A stretch of 64,000 bases of DNA from the NCBI RefSeq assembly GCF_000717875.1, contig NZ_JOCT01000005.1, forward strand, positions 124,001 through 188,000, read 5' to 3'. This document shows, in pieces, positions 7,319-15,970 of the stretch (positions are counted from its first letter, which is position 1; every line of letters begins with the position of its first letter). The position numbers and the translations under genes are program-made. This stretch comes from Streptomyces sp. NRRL S-455. Its GTDB lineage: Bacteria > Actinomycetota > Actinomycetes > Streptomycetales > Streptomycetaceae. Below the pieces are notes generated by a model. It was given only the letters and a program-made list of their open reading frames with translations. It made no database searches and was not told the origin of the DNA.

Positions 7319-8134
7319 TCAGTCGTGCCAGGCGCCGAAGTCCTCCAGGAGGCGCTGGAGGGGTTCGAAGACGCCAGGGGTGGCCGCCACCGTCAGATCG
7401 CCCGACGGGCGCTCCCCGGGGCGTCCACCGGTCAGCGCGCCCGCCTCACGGGCGATCAGGTCGCCCGCCGCGAGGTCCCAGGCGTGCAGGCCGCGCTCGT
7501 AGTAGCCGTCGAGGCGCCCCGCGGCCAGGTCGCACAGGTCGACCGCGGCCGACCCGCCGCGGCGGATGTCGCGCAGCCGCGGGATCAGCCGCTGGGCGAC
7601 CTCGGCCTGGTGGGCGCGGACCTCGGCGACGTAGTTGAAGCCCGTCGAGACCAGCGCCTGGTCCAGGGGCGGCGCGGGACGGCAGGCCAGCCTGCGCTCG
7701 CCGTCCCAGGCCCCGGTGGCCCAGGCACCCCCGCCGAGCACCGCGTGGAACGTCTCCGCGCGCATCGGGGCCGTGACGACCCCGACGACGGTCTCGCCGT
7801 CCTGCTCGGCGGCGATGGAGACGGCCCAGGTGGGCAGCCCGTACAGGTAGTTCACCGTGCCGTCGAGCGGATCGATCACCCAACGGACACCGCTCGTGCC
7901 CTCGGTGGAGGCGCCCTCCTCGCCGAGGATGCCGTCGTCCGGGCGGCGCTCGGCGATCAGGCCGGTGATCAGCTTCTCCGCCGCGATGTCCATCTCCGTC
8001 ACGACGTCGATGGGGCTGGACTTGGTCGCGGCGACCGCCAGGTCGGCCGGGCGCCCGTCCCGCAGCAACGCTCCCGCGCGCCGGGCGGCCTCCTGGGCGA
8101 GTTCGAGCAGTTCGATGTGCAGGGGGTCGGTCAC
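7319..8134 (-). CDS. inositol monophosphatase family protein
   Basis: A 271-residue Mg2+-dependent phosphatase of the IMPase/SuhB/CysQ fold. The metal-binding motifs are visible in order: ILGEEG (catalytic Glu), WVIDPLDGTVNYLYG (DPxDGT, about residues 86-98), and AWDLAAGDLIAREAG near the C-terminus. It most likely removes phosphate from inositol phosphate or a similar substrate such as a nucleotide bisphosphate; the exact substrate cannot be told from sequence. The GTG start (8132-8134) is preceded by GAGGAG and begins 8 bp after the ferrochelatase stop, so the two genes probably form an operon. Confidence 0.88.
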   Translation of the reverse strand: MTDPLHIELLELAQEAARRAGALLRDGRPADLAVAATKSSPIDVVTEMDIAAEKLITGLIAERRPDDGILGEEGASTEGTSGVRWVIDPLDGTVNYLYGLPTWAVSIAAEQDGETVVGVVTAPMRAETFHAVLGGGAWATGAWDGERRLACRPAPPLDQALVSTGFNYVAEVRAHQAEVAQRLIPRLRDIRRGGSAAVDLCDLAAGRLDGYYERGLHAWDLAAGDLIAREAGALTGGRPGERPSGDLTVAATPGVFEPLQRLLEDFGAWHD

Positions 8135-8142
8135 AGGGCTCC

Positions 8143-9270
8143 TCACGCGTAGGGGCTGTCGGCGCCCGCGGCGGCGGGCCGGGGGGCGCGGGCCGGGCAG
8201 CAGCCGACCGGGCAGAGGTGGTGGCTCGCCCCGAGGGAGCCCAGGGCGCACGGTGTGACCTCCTGCCCGCGCTCGACGGCTGCGCGCTCCACCACGAGCT
8301 CGCGGACCACCGCGGCGAACCTGGGGTCGGCGCCGACCGTGGCCGAGCGGCGCATCGGCAGCCCCAGCTCCTCGGCCTTGGCCTTCGCCTCCGTGTCGAG
8401 GTCGTACAGGACCTCCATGTGGTCGGAGACGAACCCGATGGGCGCGATCACCACGGCCGGAACGCCCGCCGCGTTCCGCTCCTCCAGGTGGTCGCAGATG
8501 TCCGGCTCCAGCCACGGGATGTGCGGGGCGCCCGAGCGGGACTGGTAGACGAGCTGCCAGGGGTGGTCGACGCCGGTGCGCTCCCGGACGGCGTCCGCGA
8601 TCAGCCGCGCCACGTCCAGGTGCTGCCTGACGTACGCGCCGCCGTCCCCGTGGTCCTCGACGGTCCCGGAGGTGTCGGCGGAGGCCGTCGGGATCGAGTG
8701 CGTCGAGAAGGCGATGTGCGCCCCGTCCCGGACGTCCTCGTCGAGCTCGGCGAGGGACCGGATCACCCCGTCGATCATGGGCTCGAGGAAACCCGGGTGG
8801 TTGAAGTAGTGCCGCAGCTTGTCGATCTTCGGCAGCTCCAGGCCCTCGGCTTCCAGGGTGGCGAGCGCGTCGGCGAGGTTCTCGCGGTACTGGCGGCAGC
8901 CCGAGTACGAGGCGTACGCGCTGGTGGCGAGGACCAGGACGCGGCGGCGGCCGTCACGGACCATCTCGCGCAGCGTGTCCGTCAGGTACGGCGCCCAGTT
9001 GCGGTTGCCCCAGTAGACCGGCAGGTCCAGACCATGGTCGGCGAAGTCCTTGCGCAGGGCGTCCAGCAGGGCGCGGTTCTGGTCGTTGATGGGGCTGACC
9101 CCGCCGAACAGGAAGTAGTGCTGCCCGACTTCCTTGAGGCGCTCCTTGGGGATGCCGCGCCCGCGCGTCACGTTCTCCAGGAACGGGACCACGTCGTCCG
9201 GGCCTTCCGGGCCGCCGAAGGAGAGCAGGAGCAGGGCGTCGTAGGGGGTGGCATCGCGCGCGTCTGGCAT
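8143..9270 (-). CDS. hemH: ferrochelatase (coproporphyrin III type expected)
   Basis: A 375-residue ferrochelatase that inserts Fe2+ into the porphyrin in heme synthesis. In actinobacteria this family (CpfC) uses coproporphyrin III. The start has [19 protein letters not shown], the middle the catalytic His in FSTHSIP (near residue 195), and [15 protein letters not shown] carries the conserved Glu. The C-terminal tail has cysteines in [20 protein letters not shown], matching the [2Fe-2S] binding pattern of actinobacterial enzymes. The ATG start is clear. It heads an operon with the phosphatase gene and diverges from the MFS gene. Confidence 0.93.
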   Translation of the reverse strand: MPDARDATPYDALLLLSFGGPEGPDDVVPFLENVTRGRGIPKERLKEVGQHYFLFGGVSPINDQNRALLDALRKDFADHGLDLPVYWGNRNWAPYLTDTLREMVRDGRRRVLVLATSAYASYSGCRQYRENLADALATLEAEGLELPKIDKLRHYFNHPGFLEPMIDGVIRSLAELDEDVRDGAHIAFSTHSIPTASADTSGTVEDHGDGGAYVRQHLDVARLIADAVRERTGVDHPWQLVYQSRSGAPHIPWLEPDICDHLEERNAAGVPAVVIAPIGFVSDHMEVLYDLDTEAKAKAEELGLPMRRSATVGADPRFAAVVRELVVERAAVERGQEVTPCALGSLGASHHLCPVGCCPARAPRPAAAGADSPYA

Positions 9271-9386
9271 GAGTCGATCCTGCCACCCCGCACTGACAGC
9301 CGGGAAACGACGGGTGACGCCTGCGCGGCGGCCGGCCCGGGCCGGTGCGGGACTGAGCCGGACCGGTGCGTGGGAGCGCTCTGAGC

Positions 9387-9419
9387 CGTAAGCTGTCTCG
9401 ACTGCGTTCGCAGCTTACG
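9387..9419. promoter_or_regulatory. inverted repeat CGTAAGCTG-N15-CAGCTTACG
   Basis: Nine-bp perfect arms with a 15-nt spacer, 19 bp before the favoured TTG start of the MFS gene. It could be an operator or an mRNA hairpin. The local drop in GC content argues that this stretch is not coding, which supports the downstream start. Confidence 0.5.
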
Positions 9420-9437
9420 AGCCTTTCGGAGACCCCG

Positions 9438-10676
9438 TTGCCCAGCCCCTACCGCGCCCTGTTCACCGCCCCCGGCTCCAAGGGCTTTTCCGCTGCGGGT
9501 TTCCTGGGTCGCATCCCGGTGTCGATGATGGGCATCGGCGTGGTCACGATGGTCTCCCAGCTCACCGGGCGGTACGGCCTGGCCGGTGCCCTGTCGGCGA
9601 CCATCGCGCTGTCCGCGGCGGTGGCCGGACCGCAGGTCTCGCGGCTGGTGGACCAGTACGGGCAGCGGCGGGTGCTGCGGCCGGCGACGCTGCTCGCGCT
9701 GACCGCGGCGGCGGTTCTGCTGTGCGCGGCGCACTACCGGTGGCCGGACTGGGTGCTGTTCGTGGCGTGCGTCGGCATCGGCTGCGTCCCCAGCGTCGGC
9801 GCGATGATCCGGGCCCGCTGGGCCGCCCTGTACCGGGGCACTCCGCAACTGCACACCGCGTACTCCTTCGAGTCCGTGGTGGACGAGATCTGCTTCGTCT
9901 TCGGACCGATCATCTCCATCGGCCTGTCCACGGCCTGGTTCCCGGAGGCCGGTCCGCTGCTCGCCGCGTGCTTCCTGGCGGTCGGCGTCTTCTGGCTGAC
10001 CGCGCAGCGCGCCACCGAGCCCGAGCCGCACCCGCGCGAGCGGCACGGCGGCGGCACGGCGATGCGCTCGGGCGGCCTTCAGGTCCTGGTGGCGACCTTC
10101 GTGGCGACCGGGGCGATCTTCGGGGCGGTCGACGTGGTCACCGTGGCCTTCGCCGACGAGGAGGGGCACAAGGCCGCGGCGAGCATCGTCCTCGCGCTGT
10201 ACGCGGCGGGTTCCTGCGTCGCGGGGATGGTCTTCGGGCTGCTGCGCTTCGCCGGGGCGCCGGAACGCCGGTGGCTGCTGGGCGTGTGTGCCATGGCCGT
10301 GAGTATGATCCCCCTCCTACTGGTCGGAAACTTGCCGTCTCTGGCCGTGGCGCTCTTCGTCGCGGGTCTGTCCATCGCTCCCACGATGATCACGACGATG
10401 TCCCTCATCGAAGAGCACGTACCACGCGCGCAGCTCACCGAGGGCATGACCTGGGTGAGCACCGGGCTCGCGGCGGGAGTCGCGCTCGGCTCCTCCGCGG
10501 CCGGCTGGGTGATCGACGCGGCCGGGGCGCGTGCCGGGTACGGGGTTCCGGTGGTGGCCGGTGCCGTCGCGGTCGCGGTGGGTTTCCTCGGGTTCCGCCG
10601 GCTCAAGCGGCCGGCACCGGGTCGGGGAGGCTCCGTTGAGCAGCACAGCGAACGGAAAGAACGGCACGTGGCGTAA
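9438..10676 (+). CDS. MFS transporter
   Basis: About 412 residues with around twelve hydrophobic segments, a GLGR/RIP loop near the start, the loop SRLVDQYGQRRVLRPA after TM2 (MFS motif A-like), and a central cytoplasmic loop rich in charged residues (EPEPHPRERHGG). It is probably a drug or metabolite exporter of the major facilitator superfamily; the substrate is unknown. The TTG at 9438, with GGAG upstream, is favoured over an in-frame GTG at 9366 that lacks a Shine-Dalgarno and would make the inverted repeat coding. Its 3' end overlaps the FAD oxidase gene by 41 bp, so the two are cotranscribed. Confidence 0.82.
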   Translation: MPSPYRALFTAPGSKGFSAAGFLGRIPVSMMGIGVVTMVSQLTGRYGLAGALSATIALSAAVAGPQVSRLVDQYGQRRVLRPATLLALTAAAVLLCAAHYRWPDWVLFVACVGIGCVPSVGAMIRARWAALYRGTPQLHTAYSFESVVDEICFVFGPIISIGLSTAWFPEAGPLLAACFLAVGVFWLTAQRATEPEPHPRERHGGGTAMRSGGLQVLVATFVATGAIFGAVDVVTVAFADEEGHKAAASIVLALYAAGSCVAGMVFGLLRFAGAPERRWLLGVCAMAVSMIPLLLVGNLPSLAVALFVAGLSIAPTMITTMSLIEEHVPRAQLTEGMTWVSTGLAAGVALGSSAAGWVIDAAGARAGYGVPVVAGAVAVAVGFLGFRRLKRPAPGRGGSVEQHSERKERHVA

Positions 10677-11955
10677 CTGGGGCGGCAACGTCTCCGCGCG
10701 TCCCGCGCGGGAGGTCACCCCGGCCTCCGTCGACGAGCTGGCCGCCGCCGTGCGGCGGGCCGCCGAGGACGGCCTCAGGGTGAAGGCCGTCGGCAGCGGG
10801 CACTCCTTCACGTCCATAGCCGCGACGGACGGTGTGCTGATCCGTCCTCAGCTGCTGACCGGCATACGCGACATCGACCGCGAGGCCATGACCGTCACGG
10901 TGGAGGCCGGCACTCCGCTCAAGAGGCTCAACATGGCCCTCGCGCGTGAGGGACTGTCGCTGACGAACATGGGCGACATCATGGAGCAGACGGCCTCCGG
11001 AGCCACCAGCACCGGCACGCACGGCACGGGCCGCGACTCCGCCTCGATCGCCGCCCAGATCAAGGGACTGGAACTGGTCACCGCCGACGGCTCCGTCCTG
11101 AACTGCTCCGAGAAGGAGAACCCGGAGGTCTTCGCCGCCGCCCGGATCGGCCTCGGCGCCCTGGGCATCGTCACGGCGATCACCTTCGCCGTCGAGCCGG
11201 TCTTCCTGCTGACGGCCCGCGAGGAGCCGATGCCGTTGGACAGGGTCCTCTCCGGCTTCGAGGAACTGTGGGCCGAGAACGAGCACTTCGAGTTCTACTG
11301 GTTCCCCCACACCGGCAGCACCAACACCAAGCGCAACAACCGCAGCGCGGGCCCGGAGAAGCCGGTACCGCAGCTTCAGGGCTGGTTCGAGGACGAGTTC
11401 CTCTCCAACGGGGTCTTCCAGGTGGCCAACTGGGTCGGCCGCGCGGTGCCCGCGACGATCCCCGCGATCGCGCAGATCTCCAGCAAGGCGCTGTCCGCGC
11501 GGACGTACACCGACATTCCTTACAAGGTCTTCACGTCGCCGCGCCGGGTGCGTTTCGTGGAGATGGAGTACGCCGTTCCGCGCGCGGCCGTCGTCGAGGC
11601 GCTGCGCGAGCTGAAGGCCATGGTCGACCGCTCCGGCCTGCGGGTCAGCTTCCCCGTGGAGGTGCGCACCGCCCCGGCCGACGACATCACGCTGTCCACC
11701 GCCTCCGGCCGCGACAGCGCGTACATCGCCGTCCACATGTTCCAGGGCACGCCGTACCAGCGATACTTCACCGCGGCGGAACGGATATTCACGGCACACG
11801 AGGGACGCCCGCACTGGGGCAAGATGCACACACGGGACGCCGAGTACTTCTCCCGGGTGTATCCGCGCTTCGCCGAGTTCACCGCGCTGCGGGACCGCCT
11901 CGACCCTGATCGGCGGTTCCAGAACGACTACTTGCGGAGGGTTCTGGGGGCGTAG
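10636..11955 (+). CDS. FAD-linked oxidase, D-arabinono-1,4-lactone oxidase family
   Basis: About 439 residues. The N-terminal FAD-binding PCMH-type domain contains VKAVGSGHSFTSIAATDG; the His in GSGHS is the position of covalent FAD attachment in aldonolactone and alditol oxidases. GATSTGTHGTG and GALGIVTAITF follow, and the C-terminal ALO domain ends with HWGKMH and a conserved PRFAEFTALRDRLDP segment. It probably oxidises a sugar lactone or alditol with O2, but the substrate is not known. The TTG start at 10636 has GGGGAGG directly upstream and lies inside the end of the MFS gene. A different starting codon further upstream would overlap even more and lacks such a site. Confidence 0.85.
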   Translation: MSSTANGKNGTWRNWGGNVSARPAREVTPASVDELAAAVRRAAEDGLRVKAVGSGHSFTSIAATDGVLIRPQLLTGIRDIDREAMTVTVEAGTPLKRLNMALAREGLSLTNMGDIMEQTASGATSTGTHGTGRDSASIAAQIKGLELVTADGSVLNCSEKENPEVFAAARIGLGALGIVTAITFAVEPVFLLTAREEPMPLDRVLSGFEELWAENEHFEFYWFPHTGSTNTKRNNRSAGPEKPVPQLQGWFEDEFLSNGVFQVANWVGRAVPATIPAIAQISSKALSARTYTDIPYKVFTSPRRVRFVEMEYAVPRAAVVEALRELKAMVDRSGLRVSFPVEVRTAPADDITLSTASGRDSAYIAVHMFQGTPYQRYFTAAERIFTAHEGRPHWGKMHTRDAEYFSRVYPRFAEFTALRDRLDPDRRFQNDYLRRVLGA

Positions 11956-12437
11956 GTGACGCGCGAGGGGTTGTGTTCTCCTCGGTTCACTCCCCTCGGG
12001 GCCGGTTCCGGACCAGCCGTTGACCGCCTCCTCGCCATCGCGCCGCGTTTCTCGTGATTACGTGAACTTCCCCACGTTCAAGATCACGGAAGTCGGGAAC
12101 GGGGCGGCCGAGTCGCCCCCTTGCCAAAAGATTGGACGGCGTGCCAATCCACGCACGTGGCCCAAATGGAGTACTGTGGCGAGCCCTGGGCCCGGTCTCC
12201 CATCAGGGTGTACGGGGCCTTTAAGGACCGCCGGGAGGGGGCTAGTTGCACAGGGTGACAGAGTTCGTCACTTAGCGTTGCGAATAGGTAACCGTGCCAT
12301 AACGGCGATCCAGGGCCCGTGCCCGACACGCCGGGCAACTCGGCAAGGTTGTGGCAGGCTGCACCCGGGCAGGCCACACTCGACTAGCGGAAGCAGCGAC
12401 GCACGTGACGTCGGCAGGCACCACCCGGGAGGTCCCC
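11956..12437. other. 482-bp intergenic region upstream of sepH
   Basis: No gene with coding character is seen. It contains AT-rich patches (12050-12080 and 12275-12300), a short inverted repeat GTGAC-N7-GTCAC at 12255-12271 that may overlap a promoter, and the sepH Shine-Dalgarno GGGAGG at its end. No tRNA or other RNA fold is evident. Confidence 0.5.
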
Positions 12438-13472
12438 ATGCCCGAACTGCGTGTCGTGGCCGTCTCGAATGACGGCACACGGCTGGTGCTGAAGGCTGCG
12501 GACAGCACGGAGTACACGCTTCCCATCGACGAACGGCTCCGCGCCGCCGTGCGCGGCGACCGTCCCCGCCTCGGCCAGATCGAGATCGAGGTGGAGAGCC
12601 ATCTCCGCCCCCGAGACATCCAGGCCCGTATACGAGCCGGCGCGACCGCGGAAGAGGTCGCGCAACTCGCGGGCATCTCCGTCGACCGGGTCCGCCGCTT
12701 CGAGGGCCCGGTGCTCGCCGAGCGTGCGTTCATGGCCGAGCGGGCCCGCAAGACCCCGGTCCGCCGCCCCGGCGAGAACTCCGGTCCGCCGCTGGGTGAG
12801 GCCGTGCAGGAGCGGTTGCTGATGCGCGGTGTCGAGAGAGACACCGTCCAGTGGGACTCGTGGCGTCGCGACGACGGCACGTGGGAGGTCATGCTGGTCT
12901 ACCGGGTCGCGGGCGAGCCCCACTCGGCGAGCTGGACGTACGACCCGCCCCGGCGGCTCGTCCAGGCCGTCGACGACGAGGCGCGCATGCTCATCGGCGA
13001 GTCCGACGACCTGGCCGCACCCGAGCCCAGCTTCCCGTTCGTGCCGCGCATCGCCCGGCTGCCGCGCGACCGGCCACTGGACCGTCCCGCCGACCGGGAG
13101 CGGCCCAGCCTGCCGGCCCAGGCGTCCGAACCGGCCGAGGAGAGCACGGGCGAGCGGGACTCGCTGACCAGCCTGCTGGAAGCGGTGCCCAGCTTCCGCG
13201 GCGACCTGGTGGTTCCGGAGCTGCCCCCGGCGGAGGCCGAGGAGGAGCCCGTCGCCGAGCCCGAGGCCGAGGAGCCCCCGGCCCCCGCGGCGTCGGCCGG
13301 TTCCGCCTACGCGGATGTCCTCATGCCGCGTTCGGTCGGCAGTCACCGCGACCGTCTCGTCGGCGCCACCGACCGGCAGGCCGAGGCCGACGGCGTCCGT
13401 CCCGGCCGCAGAGCCGCCGTGCCGAGCTGGGACGAGATCGTGTTCGGGACACGGCGCAAGAAGCAGGAGTAG
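12438..13472 (+). CDS. sepH: SepH cell division protein (DUF3071)
   Basis: A 344-residue protein matching Streptomyces SepH, which binds FtsZ and stimulates its assembly during sporulation and vegetative division. The conserved N-terminal DUF3071 region starts PELRVVAVSNDGT and includes a helix-turn-helix-like segment (ATAEEVAQLAGISVDRVRRFEGP, about residues 72-94) and the TVQWDSWRRDDGTWEV block. A long acidic, Pro/Glu-rich disordered region runs from about residue 200 to 285. A short conserved C-terminal motif, PSWDEIVFGTRRKKQE, ends the protein. The ATG has GGGAGG just upstream. It is a single gene with its own terminator. Confidence 0.93.
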   Translation: MPELRVVAVSNDGTRLVLKAADSTEYTLPIDERLRAAVRGDRPRLGQIEIEVESHLRPRDIQARIRAGATAEEVAQLAGISVDRVRRFEGPVLAERAFMAERARKTPVRRPGENSGPPLGEAVQERLLMRGVERDTVQWDSWRRDDGTWEVMLVYRVAGEPHSASWTYDPPRRLVQAVDDEARMLIGESDDLAAPEPSFPFVPRIARLPRDRPLDRPADRERPSLPAQASEPAEESTGERDSLTSLLEAVPSFRGDLVVPELPPAEAEEEPVAEPEAEEPPAPAASAGSAYADVLMPRSVGSHRDRLVGATDRQAEADGVRPGRRAAVPSWDEIVFGTRRKKQE

Positions 13473-13509
13473 CCGGGCGCCGCGGTGCTGGCACCGACCG
13501 AGTGACGCA

Positions 13510-13538
13510 GAGGGCCGTGTCTTCCGGGCACGGCCCTC
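13510..13538 (+). terminator. hairpin terminator after sepH
   Basis: A perfect 10-bp stem GAGGGCCGTG / CACGGCCCTC with a 9-nt loop, 37 bp past the sepH stop and before the convergent sulfurtransferase stop. It can act in both directions. Confidence 0.8.
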
Positions 13539-13594
13539 TCCTCATAGGGACCTGCTGGGCATCCGGCTGGGATCCGGCCCCACCGCACGTCGGC

Positions 13595-14446
13595 CTACTC
13601 GGGATCCGGCCCCACCGCGACCGGCCGGCCCGGGTCGGAGGACCACTCCGACCACGACCCCACGTACAGCTCCGCCGGAATACCCGCGACCGCCAGCGCC
13701 AGGACCTCGTGGGCCGCGGAGACGCCCGACCCGCAGTACACGCCGACCCGGGAATCCCCGGTCACGCCCAGCCCCTTGAAACGGGCCCGCAGCTCCTCCG
13801 CGGACAGGAAGCGGCCGTCCGGCCCCACGTTCTCCGTGGTGGGCGCCGACACGGCGCCCGGAATGTGCCCCGCCACCGGATCGATCGGCTCCACCTCACC
13901 CCGGTACCGCTCCCCCGCCCGCGCGTCCAGCAGCACCCCGGACCGGGCCAACACCGCGGCGGCATCGGCGTCGAGCAGCCCCGCCGCCCCCGGCTCGGGC
14001 ACGAAGCCGCCCTCCACCGGAGTCGGTACGGACTTCTCCAACGGCCCCTCCCAGGCGGGCAACCCGCCGTCGAGGACCCGCACGTCCGGGTGACCCGCCC
14101 AGCGCAGCAGCCACCACGCCCGGGCGGCCGCCCAGCCCTGGCCGCCGTCGTAGACGACCACCGGCCTCCCGGACGACACGCCCGCCCGGCGCATCGCGGC
14201 ACCGAACACCGCGAGGTCGGGCAGCGGATGGCGACCACGCTCACCCGGCGCGGACGCCAACTCCCGGTCCAGGTCGACGAAGACGGCCCCGGGCAGATGC
14301 CCCGCCTCGTACGCGGCCCGGCCGTCGAACGGCGGTTCACCCGCCGCCTTGGCCACCGTGAGCTGCCAGCGGACATCGAGCAGGACCGGCGGGTTGACGC
14401 CCGTCAGGGCGTTCGCGAGTCCGGGTGCGGAGATGATGGCGTTCAT
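13595..14446 (-). CDS. sulfurtransferase with two rhodanese domains
   Basis: A 283-residue protein of the thiosulfate/3-mercaptopyruvate sulfurtransferase family, which moves sulfane sulfur through a Cys persulfide. The inactive N-terminal rhodanese domain (LLDVRWQL, GHLPGAVFVDLD) is followed by the catalytic one with the loop CGSGVSA near residue 235; CGSGV(T/S)A is the pattern typical of mercaptopyruvate sulfurtransferases. The ATG at 14444-14446 gives the normal length. An 18-bp stretch covering its last codons (13601-13618) is repeated just beyond the stop (13569-13586), probably by replication slippage. Confidence 0.87.
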   Translation of the reverse strand: MNAIISAPGLANALTGVNPPVLLDVRWQLTVAKAAGEPPFDGRAAYEAGHLPGAVFVDLDRELASAPGERGRHPLPDLAVFGAAMRRAGVSSGRPVVVYDGGQGWAAARAWWLLRWAGHPDVRVLDGGLPAWEGPLEKSVPTPVEGGFVPEPGAAGLLDADAAAVLARSGVLLDARAGERYRGEVEPIDPVAGHIPGAVSAPTTENVGPDGRFLSAEELRARFKGLGVTGDSRVGVYCGSGVSAAHEVLALAVAGIPAELYVGSWSEWSSDPGRPVAVGPDPE

Positions 14447-14701
14447 GGCCCCATCCTCGCGCACGGGGGTGGCCGAGCCGCCCATGTCCGGCTACTCTGC
14501 TCGGCCGAACCGGGTCCTTGTCACATGGCGTACCGGAACAAGCACATGCTGTACAGCTGAGCGACACGTGCCGACAAGCGCGCCGCGACGGACAGCGCCC
14601 GCACATCGGGCATTCTCCCCGGGACGAGGACCGTCCTCGCGGGACGGGTCCACGAGGGCTGTGGAGAGCACGGCCGCCGCGAGGCCGAGAAGAGAGCGAC
14701 G

Positions 14702-15523
14702 ATGACCGACGCACGGGAGGCCGCCGGCCCGAACGGCGAAACACCCGCTCGGCACACGCCCGGCACGCCCTGCTGGGTGAGCCTGATGGTGCACGGACTG
14801 GCCGCGACCGAGGACTTCTACGGAGCGCTGTTCGGCTGGGAGTTCCGGCCGGGCCCTCAGCAACTCGGACCGTACGTGCGGGCGGTGCTCGACGGGCGAG
14901 AGGTCGCGGGCCTCGGCCGGCTGCCGCCCGAGCGCCATCTGCCCATCGCGTGGACCCCCTACTTCGCCTCACCGAACGCGGACCGGACGGCCGAGTCGGT
15001 GCGCAGCTGCGGTGGCACGATCGGCGTGGGCCCGCTGGACGCCGCCGACGCCGGCCGCCTCGCGATCGGCTCCGACCCCTCGGGCGCGGTCTTCGGCGTC
15101 TGGCAGGCCGGCGCGCACCTCGGCACGGCCGTGTCGGGCGTCCCCGGCACACCCGCCTGGAACGAGTTGCTGACCTTCGAGTCGGCGAGCGTCGCCAAGT
15201 TCTACCGGACGGTCTTCGGCTACGAGCAGGAATCGACGGAACCGGCCGAACCGGCGGTCTCCACCGGCTCCGACTACGTGACCCTGCGCCGTGACAGCGA
15301 GCCCGTCGCCGGCATCCACGGCCTGGGGCAGGCCCTGCCCCGCGACCGGGGCCCGCACTGGGTGACGTACTTCGAGGTCGCCGATGTCGATGACGCGCTG
15401 GCCCTTCTCGCCCGCCTGGGCGGACAGGCCCTCAGGCCGGCCCACGACACGAAGCATGGGCGCGTGGCGACGGTGACGGACCCGGAGGGGGCAGAGTTCG
15501 CGCTGCTGCAGCGGCCGCTATGA
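14702..15523 (+). CDS. two-domain VOC (glyoxalase/bleomycin-resistance fold) protein
   Basis: A 273-residue protein with two VOC modules. The first (about residues 20-125) begins CWVSLMVHGLAATEDFYGALFGWEF and the second (about 140-270) begins AWNELLTFESASVAKFYRTVFGYE. Both have the typical LF(G/V)W(E) pattern and a C-terminal DPxGA(V/E)F strand. Such proteins are dioxygenase-like, isomerase or ligand-binding proteins; no specific reaction can be assigned. Its stop codon directly abuts the stop of the small gene of the defence island, so this is the last syntenic-type gene before the island. Confidence 0.8.
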   Translation: MTDAREAAGPNGETPARHTPGTPCWVSLMVHGLAATEDFYGALFGWEFRPGPQQLGPYVRAVLDGREVAGLGRLPPERHLPIAWTPYFASPNADRTAESVRSCGGTIGVGPLDAADAGRLAIGSDPSGAVFGVWQAGAHLGTAVSGVPGTPAWNELLTFESASVAKFYRTVFGYEQESTEPAEPAVSTGSDYVTLRRDSEPVAGIHGLGQALPRDRGPHWVTYFEVADVDDALALLARLGGQALRPAHDTKHGRVATVTDPEGAEFALLQRPL

Positions 15524-15970
15524 CCGGCTGCCGTGCCTCTGCGCGGAGCGGCGGTCCGTGCCCTTCTGTTGCGGGAACTCGATGCCCGCACCGGGCTGGC
15601 AGAGTTCCGCGACGAGGCTCTCGACGGCTGCGTACCAGGCGCGTACCTGGGCGTGTGTCGGGCCGAGTTCGTCGTGGTGGAACTTGCAGGCCGCGCTGAG
15701 GCGGGTCCAGAGGGCGTTGACCCGGCGGGCAGGGCCGGGGCCGGAGTAGTGACGCAGGCAGAGCAGTTTCGCTCGCATGCTCACCTCGCGAAGCGAGCCT
15801 TCCCGGGTCGCGAGGGCCGCGTCGACGGCCACTTCCAGGGCGATCCGGAGTGCGTAGGCCGCACCGCGGTCGCGGCCTGCCGGGGTCAACGGGCCGTCGC
15901 GGTCCGGGGTTTCGGTGAGGAGGTCGTCGGCGGTCGCGAGGAGTGCGGCGACCGTGAGGGTGGCGGGCAT
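15518..15970 (-). CDS. small helical partner of the SMC-like ATPase
   Basis: A 150-residue, mostly helical protein with no recognised name. The C-terminal half has a Cys/His cluster in AACKFHHDELGPTHAQVRAW (about residues 95-115) that looks like a functional site. Its ATG overlaps the stop of the ATPase gene by one base (TGATG), so the two are translationally coupled and probably form a complex. It is the last gene of the ATPase unit, and its stop codon abuts that of the VOC gene. The position beside a type I restriction operon suggests a defence role, by inference. It might be a helical toxin or a loader/regulatory subunit; no catalytic motif can be claimed. Confidence 0.72.
   Translation of the reverse strand: MPATLTVAALLATADDLLTETPDRDGPLTPAGRDRGAAYALRIALEVAVDAALATREGSLREVSMRAKLLCLRHYSGPGPARRVNALWTRLSAACKFHHDELGPTHAQVRAWYAAVESLVAELCQPGAGIEFPQQKGTDRRSAQRHGSRS

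Noticed and set aside
15518..15970. Calling the small partner a HEPN ribonuclease
   Set aside because: It is helical and has a His cluster, but the R-x4-6-H motif is not present in the right form.
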